Origin: Orientallactaga sibirica
Lineage: Eukaryota; Chordata; Mammalia; Rodentia; Dipodidae
Assembly: GCA_036365145.1 (NCBI GenBank)
Contig: JAEOAD010000015.1
Coordinates: 15,059,501-15,123,500 of the forward strand
DNA length: 64,000 nt
Direction of reading: 5' to 3'
In this document: in pieces, positions 11,086-23,265 of the stretch
Layout of the letters: each line of letters begins with the position of its first letter
How positions within the stretch are numbered: the stretch's first letter is position 1
Notes under the pieces: generated by a model
Database searches by the model: none
Told to the model about the DNA's origin: nothing
The model's input: the letters and a program-made list of their open reading frames with translations, nothing else
Program-made: the position numbers and the translations under genes

Positions 11086-11715
11086 CTGTAGTAAAATATG
11101 TATGACATAAATCTTCCTCTTTTAACTATTTTAAAGTGTATAGTTGAATAGTATTAAGTATATTCATATTGTTGTACATGCATCACTCTGCCCATGTGCA
11201 GAACACTTTCCTCATTCCACCTGACACTGGGTACCCAATAAACAGCTAGCCATCACCTTTGCCACCTAACCTCCAGTAACTACCATTCTACTTTCTTTCT
11301 CTAAGAATTAGATTTATAAACATGTCATATTGTATCATTTATCTATCCTTTTGTGCTGGACTTGTGCCCATTTCACCTAATATGATGTTTTCAAGGTTAA
11401 CTGGAGCTATGGCACTTATTAAAATGTCTTTCTTCTTCAGGTCCGAATAAGAGTCCTTGGCATGGATACACTATATTCTATTTATTCTGTCATCCATCAC
11501 TCCCCATCTGTGTACTTATACCTTTTGGTTGTTATGAATAATGCTGCTATGAAACATGGGTGTTCAAATATCTAGTCGATTCTGTTTCCAATTCTTTTGG
11601 TTATAAACATAAACTTGGGACTGCTAAATATGGTAATTCCACATTAAGTTTCCCACTGCTACAGCATTTAAAATTCCCATCAGCCAGGCACAAGGGTTTA
11701 ACTTGAAGACATCTG
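11086..11715 (-). mobile_element. Old L1M-type 3' ORF2 fragment
   Basis: Reads as antisense L1: 'TTTTAAAGTGTATAGTTGAA', 'CCAGTAACTACCATTCTACT', 'ATGAATAATGCTGCTATGAA' and 'CCATCAGCCAGGCACAAGGG'. Divergence is high and the frame is broken. It is a different L1 copy from the one at 8.8-10.6 kb because it repeats the same part of ORF2. Confidence 0.8.
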
Positions 11716-11851
11716 TCAAAATGTAAACAGTGTACCTTACTTAGCAACTCCTCCAGGAAGAAACAGTGTCCTGCTTATGTCTGCCATTCAGGATGAGCAC
11801 AGGCTTTATAGAGATGAATGAATAAGTGTTTGTGGGATAGACTAGATGGGA

Positions 11852-11880
11852 GGATGATGGATGGATGGATGGATGGGTGG
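11852..11880. repeat. (GGAT)n short tandem repeat
   Basis: About six imperfect GATG units. Confidence 0.9.
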
Positions 11881-11955
11881 AAATACTCATTAAATGGCTC
11901 TTTCATGAAATTTCTACAGCTCCCCACCATTAGAGTTTATGCCCTCTTTATATTT

Positions 11956-11956
<1 letters not shown>

Positions 11957-11997
<41 letters not shown>

Positions 11998-12075
11998 TGC
12001 TTTGTGGGGATGCTGAGGTTCAAACCAAGGCCTTGTGCATGTTAGGCAAGCACTGTGCTCAAGGACATAGTGGGC
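11957..12075 (-). mobile_element. ID-type SINE with long T (A) tail
   Basis: A run of about 38 T at 11957-11994 is the antisense poly(A) tail. It is followed by the reverse complement of ID: 'GGTTCAAACCAAGGCCTTGT' (B box) and 'TTAGGCAAGCACTGTGCTCA' (A box region). Confidence 0.75.
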
Positions 12076-12184
12076 CCGTAAATGCTTGGCTGTGCTTGTT
12101 TCTGCAGAACTTCTGGATGGGCAGAGCACATTTTTCCTTTCCTTCAGTCGTGTGGCTCCTTTACTTTTTTCTTTTTTCTGTTTT

Positions 12185-12334
12185 TTGTTTGTTTTTCGAG
12201 GTAGGGTGTCGCTGTAGCTCAGGCTGACATGGAATTCAGTATGTAGTCTCAGGGTGGCCTCAGACTCATGGCGATCCTCCTACCTCTGCCTCCTGAGTGC
12301 TGGGATTAAAGGCGTGCGCCACCACATCCGGCTT
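12185..12334 (-). mobile_element. B1 SINE
   Basis: 'TTTTTCGAGGTAGGGTGTCG', 'CCTCCTACCTCTGCCTCCTG' and 'GGCGTGCGCCACCACATCC' in reverse orientation. Retained CpGs suggest a fairly young copy. Confidence 0.93.
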
Positions 12335-12394
12335 CCCATTTTTCTAAAACTATATAGATCACATCCTACTTAATTTTTAAAGTGAGAGGAGCTT

Positions 12395-12547
12395 GGGCTG
12401 AAGATATGGCTCAGCGGTTAAGGCACACTTTCCTGTGAAGCCTAAGAAACCAGGTTCAATTCCCCAGTACCAATGTAAGCCAGATGCACAAGGTGGCACA
12501 TGTGTCTTGAGTTCGTTTGCAGTGGCTGAAAGATCCTGGAGCACCCA

Positions 12548-12593
<46 letters not shown>

Positions 12594-12632
12594 CCTTTTC
12601 CTCTCTCTCAAATAAATAAATAAATAAAATAG
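12395..12632 (+). mobile_element. DIP-type SINE, short variant
   Basis: 'GGGCTGAAGATATGGCTCAG', 'GTAAGCCAGATGCACAAGG', a (CT)n run at about 12550-12590 and an (AAAT)n tail. The target-site duplication TTTAAAGTGAKAGGAGCTT lies at 12376-12394 and 12633-12651 (one mismatch in 19). Confidence 0.95.
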
Positions 12633-12689
12633 TTTAAAGTGATAGGAGCTTCTGTCTTGTTTCCTTCCCAAGGCTGAGTTTCTGAAAGG

Positions 12690-13273
12690 AGAAGTATGGA
12701 TGGAATCTTTCTGTTCTGTTCATATCTTTTCCATTCTTCAAGATTTGAGTCTCCACTACTCCAAGATCACTATCCTAACTGTTGTCATTCAGAGAACATT
12801 GGTCCCACTATTAGTTCGTGTTGGCTCATTTGTTTTGCAGAAGAGCTGAATAAAGCAGAGGAAAGAGCAAGAAAAGCCATTTCTGATCTCTTACCCGGCC
12901 CCACCCCTTTAACTTGGATGTGCAGAGACTTTCTCCTCTGCCCTCCTATGTGCTTTCCTCAAATGTCATCAATATCCAAAGTCAAGCAAGTTGTGCCCTA
13001 CACATGTTGTCTTTGGCTGGGGAGCTTTTTCAGATGGGTTTAGTGTGAATGCCAAGCACGAACAGTGCAGGATAGGCCACAGGTATTGCTTTCTTTGCTC
13101 ACCAAGACCGAAGCCTCTAGAAGATTTGTTGTGACACTACAGAGGACATGATAAGATGCTCTTTGCTGCTGCTTGAAATCCACAAGATTTCAAAAGAATT
13201 CAAGCATTCAAAAGAAGAAAGCCTGGTGTCCACATGATACCAAAGAGCTGAGTCAACTTGGGCAAAGACGATC
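12690..13273. other. Repeat-poor DNA with a weak exon-like patch
   Basis: No repeat recognised. At 12830-12841 'CATTTGTTTTGCAG' resembles a 3' splice site, and an open frame rich in E, K, A and R codons follows for about 20 codons, inside a 115-codon frame (12696-13043). No donor site or known domain supports an exon, so I do not call one. Confidence 0.3.
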
Positions 13274-13658
13274 TGTGGTAGTTTGAATAGATGACCCCCA
13301 ATATATTCAGTGTTTTATTAGTTTGTAGTTTGTATCTGCAGCCACGTGGCTGGAGGTGGTGTCACTGGGTGGATCTAAGGGTCCAGCCCTAAGGTGTGGT
13401 GGTGGGTTTGAAATTCCAATCTAAAGATATGCAAAGTGTCTGAGATCCTCCTGGAGTTCCTGAAGTGTGCTGTGTGGTGTGGCTTGTGGCTTCTCTCTCT
13501 CTCTCTCTCTGCCTGGTCCTTTAAGGGGGTGTGGGGAGCAACTTCTTCTATCATTATGGAACTTCCCCTGGATCTGTAAGTTTCAATAAATATCCCTTCC
13601 TCCATAACTGTGCCTGGTTTGGAAGTTCATCTCAGTGAACCTGAAGCTGCCTGCTACA
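13274..13658 (+). mobile_element. Solo LTR, MaLR-type (same subfamily as 44029-44437)
   Basis: Starts 'TGTGGTAGTTTGAATAGATG', has 'CAATCTAAAGATATGCAAAG', a CT run, an AATAAA-bearing 'TTTCAATAAATATCCCTTCC', and ends '...CCTGCTACA'. The flanks CGATC (13269-13273) and CTATC (13659-13663) look like a decayed 5-bp target duplication. No internal region follows, so it is a solo LTR. Confidence 0.78.
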
Positions 13659-13663
13659 CTATC

Positions 13664-15013
13664 CTTAGATTTCATTTTTCTCATCTGTGGCACAGGAACA
13701 TCTTTGAGCCTGCTCTCATCCCTCTAGCATCCTGTGGTTCTCAGAAGATTCATTGAGAAAATGGATATCTAGGCACCAAATGGCCACCAGGAAGGCAGGC
13801 CAGAAGGTGTTTGCCTGATGACCTTGTGGTAATCGGCAACAATGCATTTCTCCTTTTATACTTTCCAAGAATTCTAATGGACCATCAAGTATCCAATCAG
13901 GACCATTGGAACGTCCTTAAATGAGTTATCTTTAATCTTCCTCCATTCTTAAGTCTTACTCGTTTCAGTTCAGCTGAAATTGCATCCTACCCTGTGGTTT
14001 GCAGAAAAAGTCCACAGCGGTTTTGTCTCCTGTTTTCAATTTAGGGTCTTCTCTCTTCTAATCACCAGATGCCACTATGTTTTCTAATAATTCCTGTTTT
14101 GCCAGTTTCTGGGTTAACAAACTTCCTCTGCCCCTGGGTCTGAGACTCTGCCCTGGCATTGGTAGCAAAGACACTTCAGTTTTAATTAGGAACCATCTCT
14201 CGAAGCCATGACTAAAGCCAAAATAACAATTAGCCTCATGTAAATATTGAGCTTCAGCATTTCCTTCTCATGTTCTGGAGGAGGCCAAAGCTTGTGCTGG
14301 TGAAATGCCTGGGTGTGACATGTTTCACTTCAATCAGATAGCTACATCCCATTTCCTAAGCAGCCTTCTTGAATAGGTTCCCTGTGACATTTGTGACAAT
14401 AGACAGGATCACTTTGGGGCTGCTGTCACCAAATGGCTTGCATTGGGCCTTGTGGTTTTACTCCTTGTAGCTCAGTACCATCCCCATCTGCCCATATTCT
14501 GGGGATGTGTCTTGGTCTATGAAGACAGTTGGCTCTGGAGTTTTCACTCTCAGTTCTCTCCCAGGGGACCTAGTGCCCCAGAGGAAAACAGGCTGTTTGG
14601 TTATTGGTTTGCTTTGGAAATGCAGGCCACCCCGCCCCCACCGTCTACTTTTCAGTTGTGAATTGGCCTTTGGGCTTAATGCAATTCAGTTAGAAGCAAT
14701 TGTCCCAGCTATCCAGATTCATCTGCCTGGGTCCCCAGAGGCTTCTATTCAGAGCAATCTGCTTAACTCCTGAGTGTTGGGAGTTCACATCCTTGCTCTC
14801 TCTTAGCACTGGGATGGAGCCACACAAGACAGTGGTCCTTATGGTTAATGGGGTCCTAAATCATCCAGTTCTATGGCTCCTACTTCATTCTACATCCCGA
14901 AAGCCTTAAGCAAAACACCACCGCCTCAACCCTCAAATGTCCATGAATGCCCCCACAAAGATTCCTTTCTTTCATACGATCTTATTTTTAATCCTTAAAG
15001 AAAAAGAAAAATT
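13664..15013. other. Repeat-poor stretch
   Basis: No repeat family or gene recognised. It includes AT-rich homeodomain-like words near 14180-14260 ('TTTTAATTAGGAACC', 'ATAACAATTAGCC') that could be part of a conserved noncoding element. That is a guess from base composition only. Confidence 0.4.
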
Positions 15014-15370
<357 letters not shown>

Positions 15371-15384
15371 GAAAATTTTTAAAG

Positions 15385-15625
15385 GGCTGGAGAAATTGCT
15401 TAGTGGTTAAAGAACCTGCCTGTAAAGTCAAAGGACCCACGTTCAGTTCCCCAGGATCCATGTAAGCCAGATGCACAAGGTGGCACATGCATCTGGAGTT
15501 CGTTTGCAGTGGCTGAAGGCCATGGTGAACCCATTCTCTCTCTCTCTCTCTTTTTCTCTCTCTCTATTTGCTTCTTCTTCTTCTCTCTCTCTCAAACAAA
15601 AAATATAAATAAAATAAATTTAATT
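15385..15625 (+). mobile_element. DIP-type SINE, in tandem with the preceding copy
   Basis: 'GGGCTGGAGAAATTGCTTAG', 'GTAAGCCAGATGCACAAGG', CT/CTT-rich tract and an A/T tail. It probably inserted in the A-rich tail region of the 15014-15370 copy. AATTTTTA-type flanks at about 15374 and 15621 support this. Confidence 0.9.
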
Positions 15626-15649
15626 TTTAGAAAAAAAAAGAAAAATTAA

Positions 15650-18154
15650 AAGAAACAGAAGTCAAGCAAGAAATACAGTGCCCCAGATCTGGTACTCTGG
15701 AAGCTGATATTGAGAAAGTATTTAGAGAACAGATTTTAGAGATTGATGTTCCTGTGGGGTGGGGGAGGCAAGATGGGCAGAGGAAGAAGAAACTGTGACG
15801 CAGGCCAGCTATCTGATAAGGGATTTCTAGGGAGAGTATTGCTCCTCAGAGCATCCCATGTTGATATGGAATGGCTGGGCCTCTATGTTCTTTTTGCATT
15901 GCACCGGTACCTGCTATAGGCTTCTACTGGAAGAGTGCAACTTGGCCTGAGGCAGATCTCTGCAGCTACAGCAGCCCTTGAAGTAGCTGGAGGTGTCCTT
16001 TGGTCTCACTTCTACTCACGGTGATAGCAAAACCTTCCTTGGAGAATGTGGGTGGCATGTCCCCATGTGTACCTCTGGTAGGGACAATAATCATTGTCCC
16101 TATTCTATAATTCTTGGGTCCACTAGTGCTTCTCTTAGACATCTAGGAATGGACTACAGCAAATCTTTCTCCTTCACACTAGGAGTTCAAGAGCTAATAG
16201 AGGAAGCAAGCTAGAAGAACACATTCTTCCCAAATTGTGAACAAAACAGCATGCTTGCATCTGCAAGTGTGGTTGCCTGAAACGCTGCTGGATCCCCTGA
16301 GCCCCTGGTGAGTTCCAGGACAAGGAATTTAGAACATTTCCTCCCAACACAATATTGGGTGCATCTGCTGGTTGAGCTCAGGTTTTTGCACCCAGTGGCC
16401 AGCATGGCAGCAATGACATGAAGAGGTAGATTTCTTCTCTTTCATTTGCAAAATGCAGTTGGCAAAAAGCACGTTTTCAATATCTACAAGTAGGCATTGT
16501 GTGATATGAAACCGGTGGCATTTGCTTTCCTTATATTTCTGCAGAAGTGTTTATTTTTACAAAACGAGTCCATCAAACTGCAAATTAGCATGCTCACGGC
16601 TCTTCCTGTCCCCTCCTCCCATCTGGCTTACATGCAGAAATTACACTTCTTCTCAGTTTGTCCAAACTGTTAGCACACAATCTAGCTCCCATTTGCTTGG
16701 TGTCAATTTAATATCGCATTAATTAGACAATTAGAGAGGGGCCAAAGAAGATTCTAGCAAAAGTTCCCTAAGAGGGAGTTAAGTTGATTAGAAATGGCTC
16801 TTTCTCATTTTAAAACAGTTTGTTTGGTTTTGCCTTAGCACAGAAATTTTAGTTGATTAAAGTCTTAGAGGCTATTAATGAATTGACTTGATGAGATTAA
16901 AGTACTTCCACAGAATCAGAACTCTAAGAAAATCATCTAATCTCCCCTAGTTACTATGCTCCACCTTAAAGAAAAGAATAACTCCTGGTTTTGTTTATAG
17001 CAATGCAAAGAGCCAGATGAGAAATGAAAGACCCCATCTGAGGGATGAAGCAGCAGATCTCGGCTTCCACATGACAGCACAGCACAGGATTGTCAGGATT
17101 CTGAAGGGCTTGTGTGACAATGCATGTAGAGGAGGGTCTTTGTGACAGTAGGGCACAGTGCTAAGGACCCGCCCAGCACTCAGTGGCTGGGAGATTGGAG
17201 GCTCATTGTTTTGCTCGCCGCCGCCTCCCGCCTCAATTTCCTCACCTGGGAAAGGTGGGTATGCCAGCTTTACTGGGTCTTCATGAGAATCCAACGGAGT
17301 TGGGTTACTTGACATGGCATATCCATATGAAACTGAACAATCGGAAATGACAGCGAACTTTATAAAAACAGGCTTGAGCAAAAAGGCCTGTCTCTCTGTT
17401 TTTATTCAAGTACTTGGCAGCCTGGGGACTATTATATTTAGTAATGATAATTAAACTATTCCATGTGTGCTGGTGCTCTCATAATATCATGGAGCATTCA
17501 CTCTGGAACAGATCTTAAGGCTAATCTATTCTAATAGCTTCATTTGAGAAATGCTCCATGGATTTAAAGGACTGAGAAACACACATGTGGAATGTTGAAA
17601 CACCAGCCCATGCTCGGGCGCCCTGACCATTGCCTGGGCCCCTGGATCAGATCTTCATCCAACCTGAATAGAGTAGCAGCTTGTCTAACAGGAGCTTTGT
17701 CCTGGCCATTTCTTCATGGAGGGAGACACCATGAGCTCACAGAAGGTGAATGAGTATCAAGTGACAGGGCTCCTTGGGCTGGTATAGGGCTTGCTCCCTT
17801 CAAGAACCACTGCTGTGTGCTTCAGTTTCTCTCTTGGAAGCCTTCCCTCTCTAGTTTGTTCTTAGCCTTTTATTCTACCAATGCCTGAGATACAAACGTG
17901 GAAGAATCAAAATCAGTTCTCAAACCATGGATTTCCTACCAGGGGAAGTGAGTGAGGGATTTTCTGATGAGAGCCTATTCTTGTCTCTGACAGTTCCAAG
18001 CCACTGCCCTTGCTCAAGCCTGCAATATAGTCACACACATGACTTACTACACATCTCCAGAGCGGTGACACAGAGAAGAGATGGTCTCTGAAGGAAACCA
18101 TGAAAATTCAGATAGAGCCAGGCGACATGAGAGACATCTGTCAAAAGATCCCTG
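15650..18154. other. Longest repeat-poor stretch of the left half
   Basis: 2.5 kb with no confidently recognised SINE, LINE or LTR. The segment around 16680-16740 is rich in homeodomain-type words ('TTTAATATCGCATTAATTAG', 'ACAATTAGAG'), and 17395-17480 is AT-rich with balanced words ('AGTAATGATAATTAAAC'). Both could be conserved noncoding elements. The 128-codon minus-strand frame (16995-17381) has no known domain. Confidence 0.4.
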
Positions 18155-18156
18155 GT

Positions 18157-18405
18157 GGGGCTGGAGAGATGGCTTAGTGGTTAAGGCACTTGCCTGCTAA
18201 GCCCAGGGACCCATCTTTAACTCTCCAGGTCCCATGTAAGCCAGATGCACAAAGTGACGCAAGCATGCAAGGTCACACATGTGCACAAGGTGGCACACAT
18301 GTCTGGAGTTCGACTCCAGTGGCTGGAGGCCCTGACATACCCATTCTCTCTCTCTCTCTCTCTCTCTCTCCTGCTCTCACTCTCACTCTCTCACATAAAA
18401 AAAGG
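18157..18405 (+). mobile_element. DIP-type SINE, expanded core
   Basis: 'GGGCTGGAGAGATGGCTTAG', then a core in which the 'GCACAAGGTGGCACA' segment is partly doubled, then 'GTCTGGAGTTCGACTCCAG', a CT run and an A-rich end. Confidence 0.92.
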
Positions 18406-18533
18406 TCAGTCTTTTGGGCTTGCCTCAAAAAAATTTTTAAATAATTAATTTAAAAAAAGATCTTGATGGAGATCACAGCTCTTCTTTCCCACATCTAATC
18501 CCAACACTGAAAACATCAGGCATCATGATTCAG

Positions 18534-18655
18534 CCAGGTGTAGTGGTGCGCACCCATAATGCCAGCACTGGGGAGGCTAAGTTCAAGACTAACCCAGGCT
18601 ATTTAGCAAGATCCTGCCTCATAAATAAGTTAATTAAATATACAAACAAACAAAT
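18534..18655 (+). mobile_element. B1 SINE, shortened
   Basis: 'AGCCAGGTGTAGTGGTGCGC', 'AATGCCAGCACTGGGGAGGC' and 'CCAGGCTATTTAGCAAGATC', with the middle deleted. Tail of AAAC/AAAT. Confidence 0.8.
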
Positions 18656-18659
18656 AAAA

Positions 18660-21100
18660 AACCCCCACAGAGACACCAGCTCTTCCTTGTGTCTGTTTTG
18701 CAGAAGCTAGCACTGCATCAACACCATTTTTGAGGTGCTCCATTCTGACTGTCCTAGGAGTGTGTGGAATACGGTTTGAGTAAATGGATAAGTGAATTCA
18801 TTCCTTTAGGGAATGCACAAGCGTCAATTCATTTATATTTATAAATCAAAAGAAGGTGTTGTAGCACTAGGAGTGCATTTCAATTTTAAGGATTATATTT
18901 TCACTTGGACTTCTGAAAAGAGTCTTTCTAGCACCCAGTATCTACTATATAACTATAGAGATTCAAAGTGAGAAATTGAATTCATGTGGCATTTATTAGA
19001 TATTTGATGCTACTTCATCCCAATGGCCCCTGGAGGGACTTTTGAGAGCCTCGTGAGCTAAGCATTTCACTGCTCTCTGCATCAACCACGTCAACCACAC
19101 AAGGCTGGTCAGAGACTGACTGCCTTCGCAACAGCCGTCCACAGGAGTCAGGAGCATGGCCCTCGGAGCACACCTGGCCAGCAGCACCTGTGTGTTCGTT
19201 TGCATCCCCTCCCAGGCAGGAGCACTGCAAAGCCAGGTGCTGGTGTGCAGACCAACGCCTGCGTGACAGTCCTTCAGCAGCGAGATTGTTTCTTCTCTCC
19301 CATCTCCTGCTGCCAAGCCCTCAACCTCACCTTCCGTGTCTGAAAGAATGGAGGCACTTACGCTTTTCGCACCTCATTTCCAGGGTTTTATACCTCCTGC
19401 CCTTCCCACAGTACATATTCCCAATGGCCACTTGGTGACCACAGACTGCTGTCTCCTCCTTCTGTTCTCTCCTCTGTCTCTCACCCTTCTTCCCCCCAGG
19501 CTTTCACTGTGGTGTTATAACCATGAGGGCTAGGATGTCTGGAAGCATGACCTGTCTCCCAGGTAGTGGATCACTCCACCAGGATAAAAGCCATTTCTAC
19601 CCTTTTGCACCCTTGGGTGTCTACCCTTTGCCCACTGGGACTCAAGCCTATGGTCCGTCCACAAGTCTGGGAATTATAACTAAATCACATTTCTCAACTT
19701 GCAGCTGCTCATGTCACTGCTTCCTTTGCCTAAAAGATGTATGTAGACTCGCCACCCCTCCTCCTGCCCTGAGGGTCAGAAACTTTGGCTTATGGACTAA
19801 CTGACTCTGCCACCAGCTCCCTGAAAGACATGAGTAAGTCACTTTCCCTTTCAGGGCTTGGAGGGTGCAGGCTACGAAGTGAAGAGGTGAGACTAAAGGG
19901 TTACACTGGGATGCTGGGGGAGGAGAGCAACATTCCTGGGGAGTTACACAATCCCAAACAGGGAGATCAAAGGGGCTCCACAGGAGAGGCCCCAACCAGG
20001 AGCTCGCAGGCCTGCGTCTGGGGTTGGTAATTAGCTCCTGCCGCCACCTTCCTTTCCCGTGGGCAAACTGTGGGCCTGGGGACAAGTCCCCCCAGGATGC
20101 CAGGGAAGCAAGTGGAGGAGGGAAGAGAGAGAGCCCACCAGGAACTGTGACATCTGCATTGAACTTTCTGTTAGACAGATGCAAAGTTTAAACATTTTAA
20201 CAAAAAGCAGTCCACTCACCAGTGTGAGAACTGCACTATGCGGGTACCTCTTAAAGTATTTGATGAGAGACTAAAAGGCTGACAGGCTAACACTTCACTT
20301 CCTTCCAATTAGGGGCCTTTAACATCAAAGGCCCAGGCCCCACTCAGCCAGGCTTACTTGAATGAATTAGGGGAGAGAATGAGTCCAGGGGTTGCTGCGT
20401 TCTCTCCCTTGCAGAGGCTGGGGCTCTAGGGGCTTTAATAAGATGTTTGAGGTCAAAAGGGTCAGGTCTCTGACTGGGAGCACCGGGAAACTGCCAGAGT
20501 GTTTCAATATGTGGGCTGTTTGTCATGCAATCAGGCCTACCAAACCTCCCCTTGTGGGCCCCCCTGTCTTTGGGGGACCCTTCCGGAATAGAGCACTAAG
20601 ACCGCCAGGGGTCCCACTGTGGTGGGTGCACAGAAAACCAAACCTGCCTATCAGTCTAGCCCAAAGGTTGGGAGTCGCGGTGACCCAAAGCCACCCTGTC
20701 AGGTGCCAATGCCCAGGCTGGCTTCTAAGATTCCTTTTGGAGGTGCAGTGGTTTTGAGAAGGTGAGGTCAATCCTTGGAAACGGGAGCTAACTCTTAGCA
20801 TCGATCCCAGAGAAAATGCCACTCTGTAAGCAGGGTGGGATGGAAAAGAAAAGACCTGCTTCTTTGGATTTCACCTAAGTTTGTAACTGCAAGAAACCGG
20901 AACCCCTCGACAACAGCCCTGTGCCAGTAGCTTTCAACTTCTGCTTGCGACATCCAAAAAGGCCACGCTTCAGAGGGAGCAGGTTTCACTGTCAGAAAGG
21001 CTGGCCTCTTGTTGTCAGCAGGTACCTTACTGTGTGGCCCAACCACCTAACTGTCCTATTTTATGCAACAGAACAAAATGCGCCATCTCACGAGCCAGGC
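18660..21100. other. Repeat-poor, comparatively GC-rich stretch
   Basis: No convincing exon despite several 90-156 codon frames that overlap on both strands (19714-20184 minus is the longest). A weak L2 3'-end match lies at about 19690-19760 ('CACTGCTTCCTTTGCCTAAA'). The section 20280-20480 has many balanced words and a nuclear-receptor-like direct repeat (separate entry). No CpG island was computed. Confidence 0.4.
20450..20464 (+). promoter_or_regulatory. Possible DR3 nuclear-receptor half-site pair
   Basis: AGGTCA AAA GGGTCA: two RGKTCA half-sites spaced by 3 bp, the arrangement known for DR3 (VDR-RXR type) elements. A short motif like this is expected by chance several times per megabase. 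There is no other support. Confidence 0.2.
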
Positions 21101-21104
21101 AGAC

Positions 21105-21290
21105 CTGGGTCCAAACTAGCCCCACAGTGACCACTACTTCATGGTCTATGCACGTAAGCCAGGAACTTTGAATGTAAGCTTGTTTCTTTGACATGGGGAG
21201 AGTATCTGTGTTGACTGGAGGATGACAATGTTGTAAAGGGCCTATCAGAGACTTTGGCACATAGTAGGTACTTAATGAAAAACTCCTACT
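21105..21290 (+). mobile_element. MIR element
   Basis: 'CCTGGGTCCAAACTAGCCC' at the start, 'CATGGGGAGAGTATCTGTG' in the middle and 'GGCACATAGTAGGTACTTAA' at the end give the full MIR order. Confidence 0.72.
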
Positions 21291-21294
21291 ATCT

Positions 21295-21710
21295 ATTGCC
21301 TGTCAACAGCCCATGGATTTTTCCTTTTACTTAATATTCCCCACCTCTTACTTGCTCTTTATAATGGGCTAGGAAGCAGCGCCTCCTGAGATCCCCAAGG
21401 GAACTTTAGCCTCTGGTGGCAGATGATATAGGAGATCTACCATAAAGGCAAATGGAGCTGGTTCCAAGAATTCCAAAAGTCAAATAAAATGGGGAAGCAC
21501 ATAGTAGGGAAAGGTATGACAGCAACATAGGACAGAAGTCTTAAGTGGACAATGGACAAGTGTAATTTGTCATAGTAACTAGAGAAGAGAAGGCTGTGAA
21601 ATTAGGCCAGGACTCATGGCTGCCTACTCTGAATGCCCTGTAAGGCCCTGCAAGAACATCTGTCTACATAACAGGGCATGGCTATGGACATAGGGTCATT
21701 TTCCATTCTT
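21295..21710. other. Unassigned DNA
   Basis: No gene or repeat recognised. Confidence 0.45.
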
Positions 21711-21713
21711 GAA

Positions 21714-22068
21714 ACAAAGCAGTAGATTTCTTGGGTAAAGTGCTTGCCCACAAGCAAATGGACATGAGCTCAAATCCCCAGCACCCATATAAATTACCAG
21801 GTATGGTGGTGTGTGCTTGCAATGCCAACACTGGGAAGGTAGAGACAGGGAATGCTTGGGGCTCACTGGCTAGCTAGTCGAACTGAATCAGTACACACCA
21901 GGTTTAGCTAGAAATCCTGTCTCAAAGAATAAGGTGACTGAGGAAGACTCTCTCCAGTTCAACCTCTGGCTTGCACATGCACCCATGCACACATGTGCAC
22001 ATGCAATGGTACACACACATACAAACACTCAAGTACACATGAACATACACCACATACACACACAAAGC
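21714..22068 (+). mobile_element. B3 SINE with CA-rich 3' end
   Basis: tRNA-like head ('GGTAAAGTGCTTGCCCACAA', 'GAGCTCAAATCCCCAGCACC'), then 'GGTATGGTGGTGTGTGCTTG', 'CTGTCTCAAAGAATAAGGTG' and 'AACCTCTGGCTTGCACATGC', followed by a degenerate CA repeat. This is the order of rodent B3. Confidence 0.82.
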
Positions 22069-22084
22069 AAAGGAGTAAGCTTGA

Positions 22085-22150
22085 TTTCCCTGTTGGGCAG
22101 ATGGATACTAGGCTGAGAGAGTTTCAGTGACTAATCCAAGCTAAATTAAT
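22085..22150. mobile_element. Possible MIR remnant
   Basis: 'GGCAGATGGATACTAGGCTG' and 'GACTAATCCAAGCTAAATTA' resemble the 'ACAGATGAGGAAACTGAGGC...' part of MIR. Short and weak. Confidence 0.35.
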
Positions 22151-22159
22151 AGTAGAATT

Positions 22160-22385
22160 TGGGGTTAGAGAGATGGCCTAGTGGTTAAGGCACTTGCCTC
22201 TGAAGCCTAAGGACCCAGGTTTGATTCCCCAGCACCCACATAAGCCAGATGCACAAGGTGGTGGGCCACTTGTGTCTGGAGTTTATTTTCAGTGGCTGGA
22301 GGCCCTGATTGTACCCATTCTCTCTCTTTCTCTATCTGCCCTTCCCCCCTCTCCCAAATAAATGAATGAGTAAAATAGTAAAATT
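22160..22385 (+). mobile_element. DIP-type SINE, short variant
   Basis: 'GGGTTAGAGAGATGGCCTAG', 'ATAAGCCAGATGCACAAGG', 'GTGGCTGGAGGCCCTGATTG', CT/C tract and an (AAATGA)n tail. The short flanks AGTAGAATTT and AGTAAAATTC are a likely target duplication. Confidence 0.93.
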
Positions 22386-22389
22386 CCCT

Positions 22390-22800
22390 AGAATCTGAGT
22401 TTTCTAACATCAAATGCAGACTGGGAAAGAATTTATGGTCTTACTGAAAACACAATGCAATGCAAACCGGTAATAAAATGGAAAGGGTATAGCATAAGGT
22501 GAGCTGAGCTGATGAGAGCTTTCTGGGAAGGTGGTCTTACCTTGGGTCTGCTCTATACTGCTCTTCATTGGCCCTTGAAATTCCTGAAATGAGACCACCA
22601 TCCATTTGCTTCTAAAGACAGCCAGCTCTCTGACATGCATCCAGAGCTTATTTCAGAAATGCTTACAGGTGCACGTGTCATGTGAGTGTAGGGTTGTGGA
22701 AGTGGCTTTGAGGTCACACCTTTAGTCTATGGCCCCAAGTTATAGGCCCTTTCTGCACTTGCACTTTACTTTTGAACATAGGAGTTTATTTTTTCTTTCT
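22390..22800. other. Unassigned DNA
   Basis: No gene or repeat recognised. Confidence 0.45.
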
Positions 22801-22802
22801 AT

Positions 22803-22880
22803 TTTGCATTATTGGGGTTAAAATCCAGGGTCTTGTGTATACCACACAAGTTCTCTACCACTGATAACTTTCGAACCTAG
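22803..22880 (-). mobile_element. ID-type SINE, diverged
   Basis: Reverse complement reads like ID: 'ATCAGTGGTAGAGAACTTG' (A box) and 'CAAGACCCTGGATTTTAACC' (B box region). Confidence 0.6.
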
Positions 22881-23265
22881 AAACGGTGTTTGTTCTATGA
22901 CCCTGTCATACATGCCGTGTCTAAAAGAGTCTCAAAGAGAAGCCGCAATGCCCATCACCTGTGCTTCTGCATCTTGGGGTGCCAGCTGAGGAGGCTGGTG
23001 CCCTGAGCCCCTTCTACTTTCCATTGATGCTACAAATAAAAGATCCTAAGACCTTCTCCACAAACCCTAGTACAGTTCGCCATTAATTCACTAGGCCATT
23101 ATTTTTAAGGTCCCATCAATATTTCCCTATGGCAAAGTCAGTTTTAACCCATGACATTTGCATACAAATCACAGTGCACCCTATACCTCAGTTCTTTCCC
23201 ATTGGCAGGGCCACTGGGCACTTTGCATCTTCCTGGTTTGTAGCTGCTGGGGGGGGGGGGGTGTT

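Noticed and set aside
20450..20464. DR3 hormone-response element as a firm regulatory call
   Set aside because: Kept only as a low-confidence feature; a 15-bp degenerate motif is common by chance.
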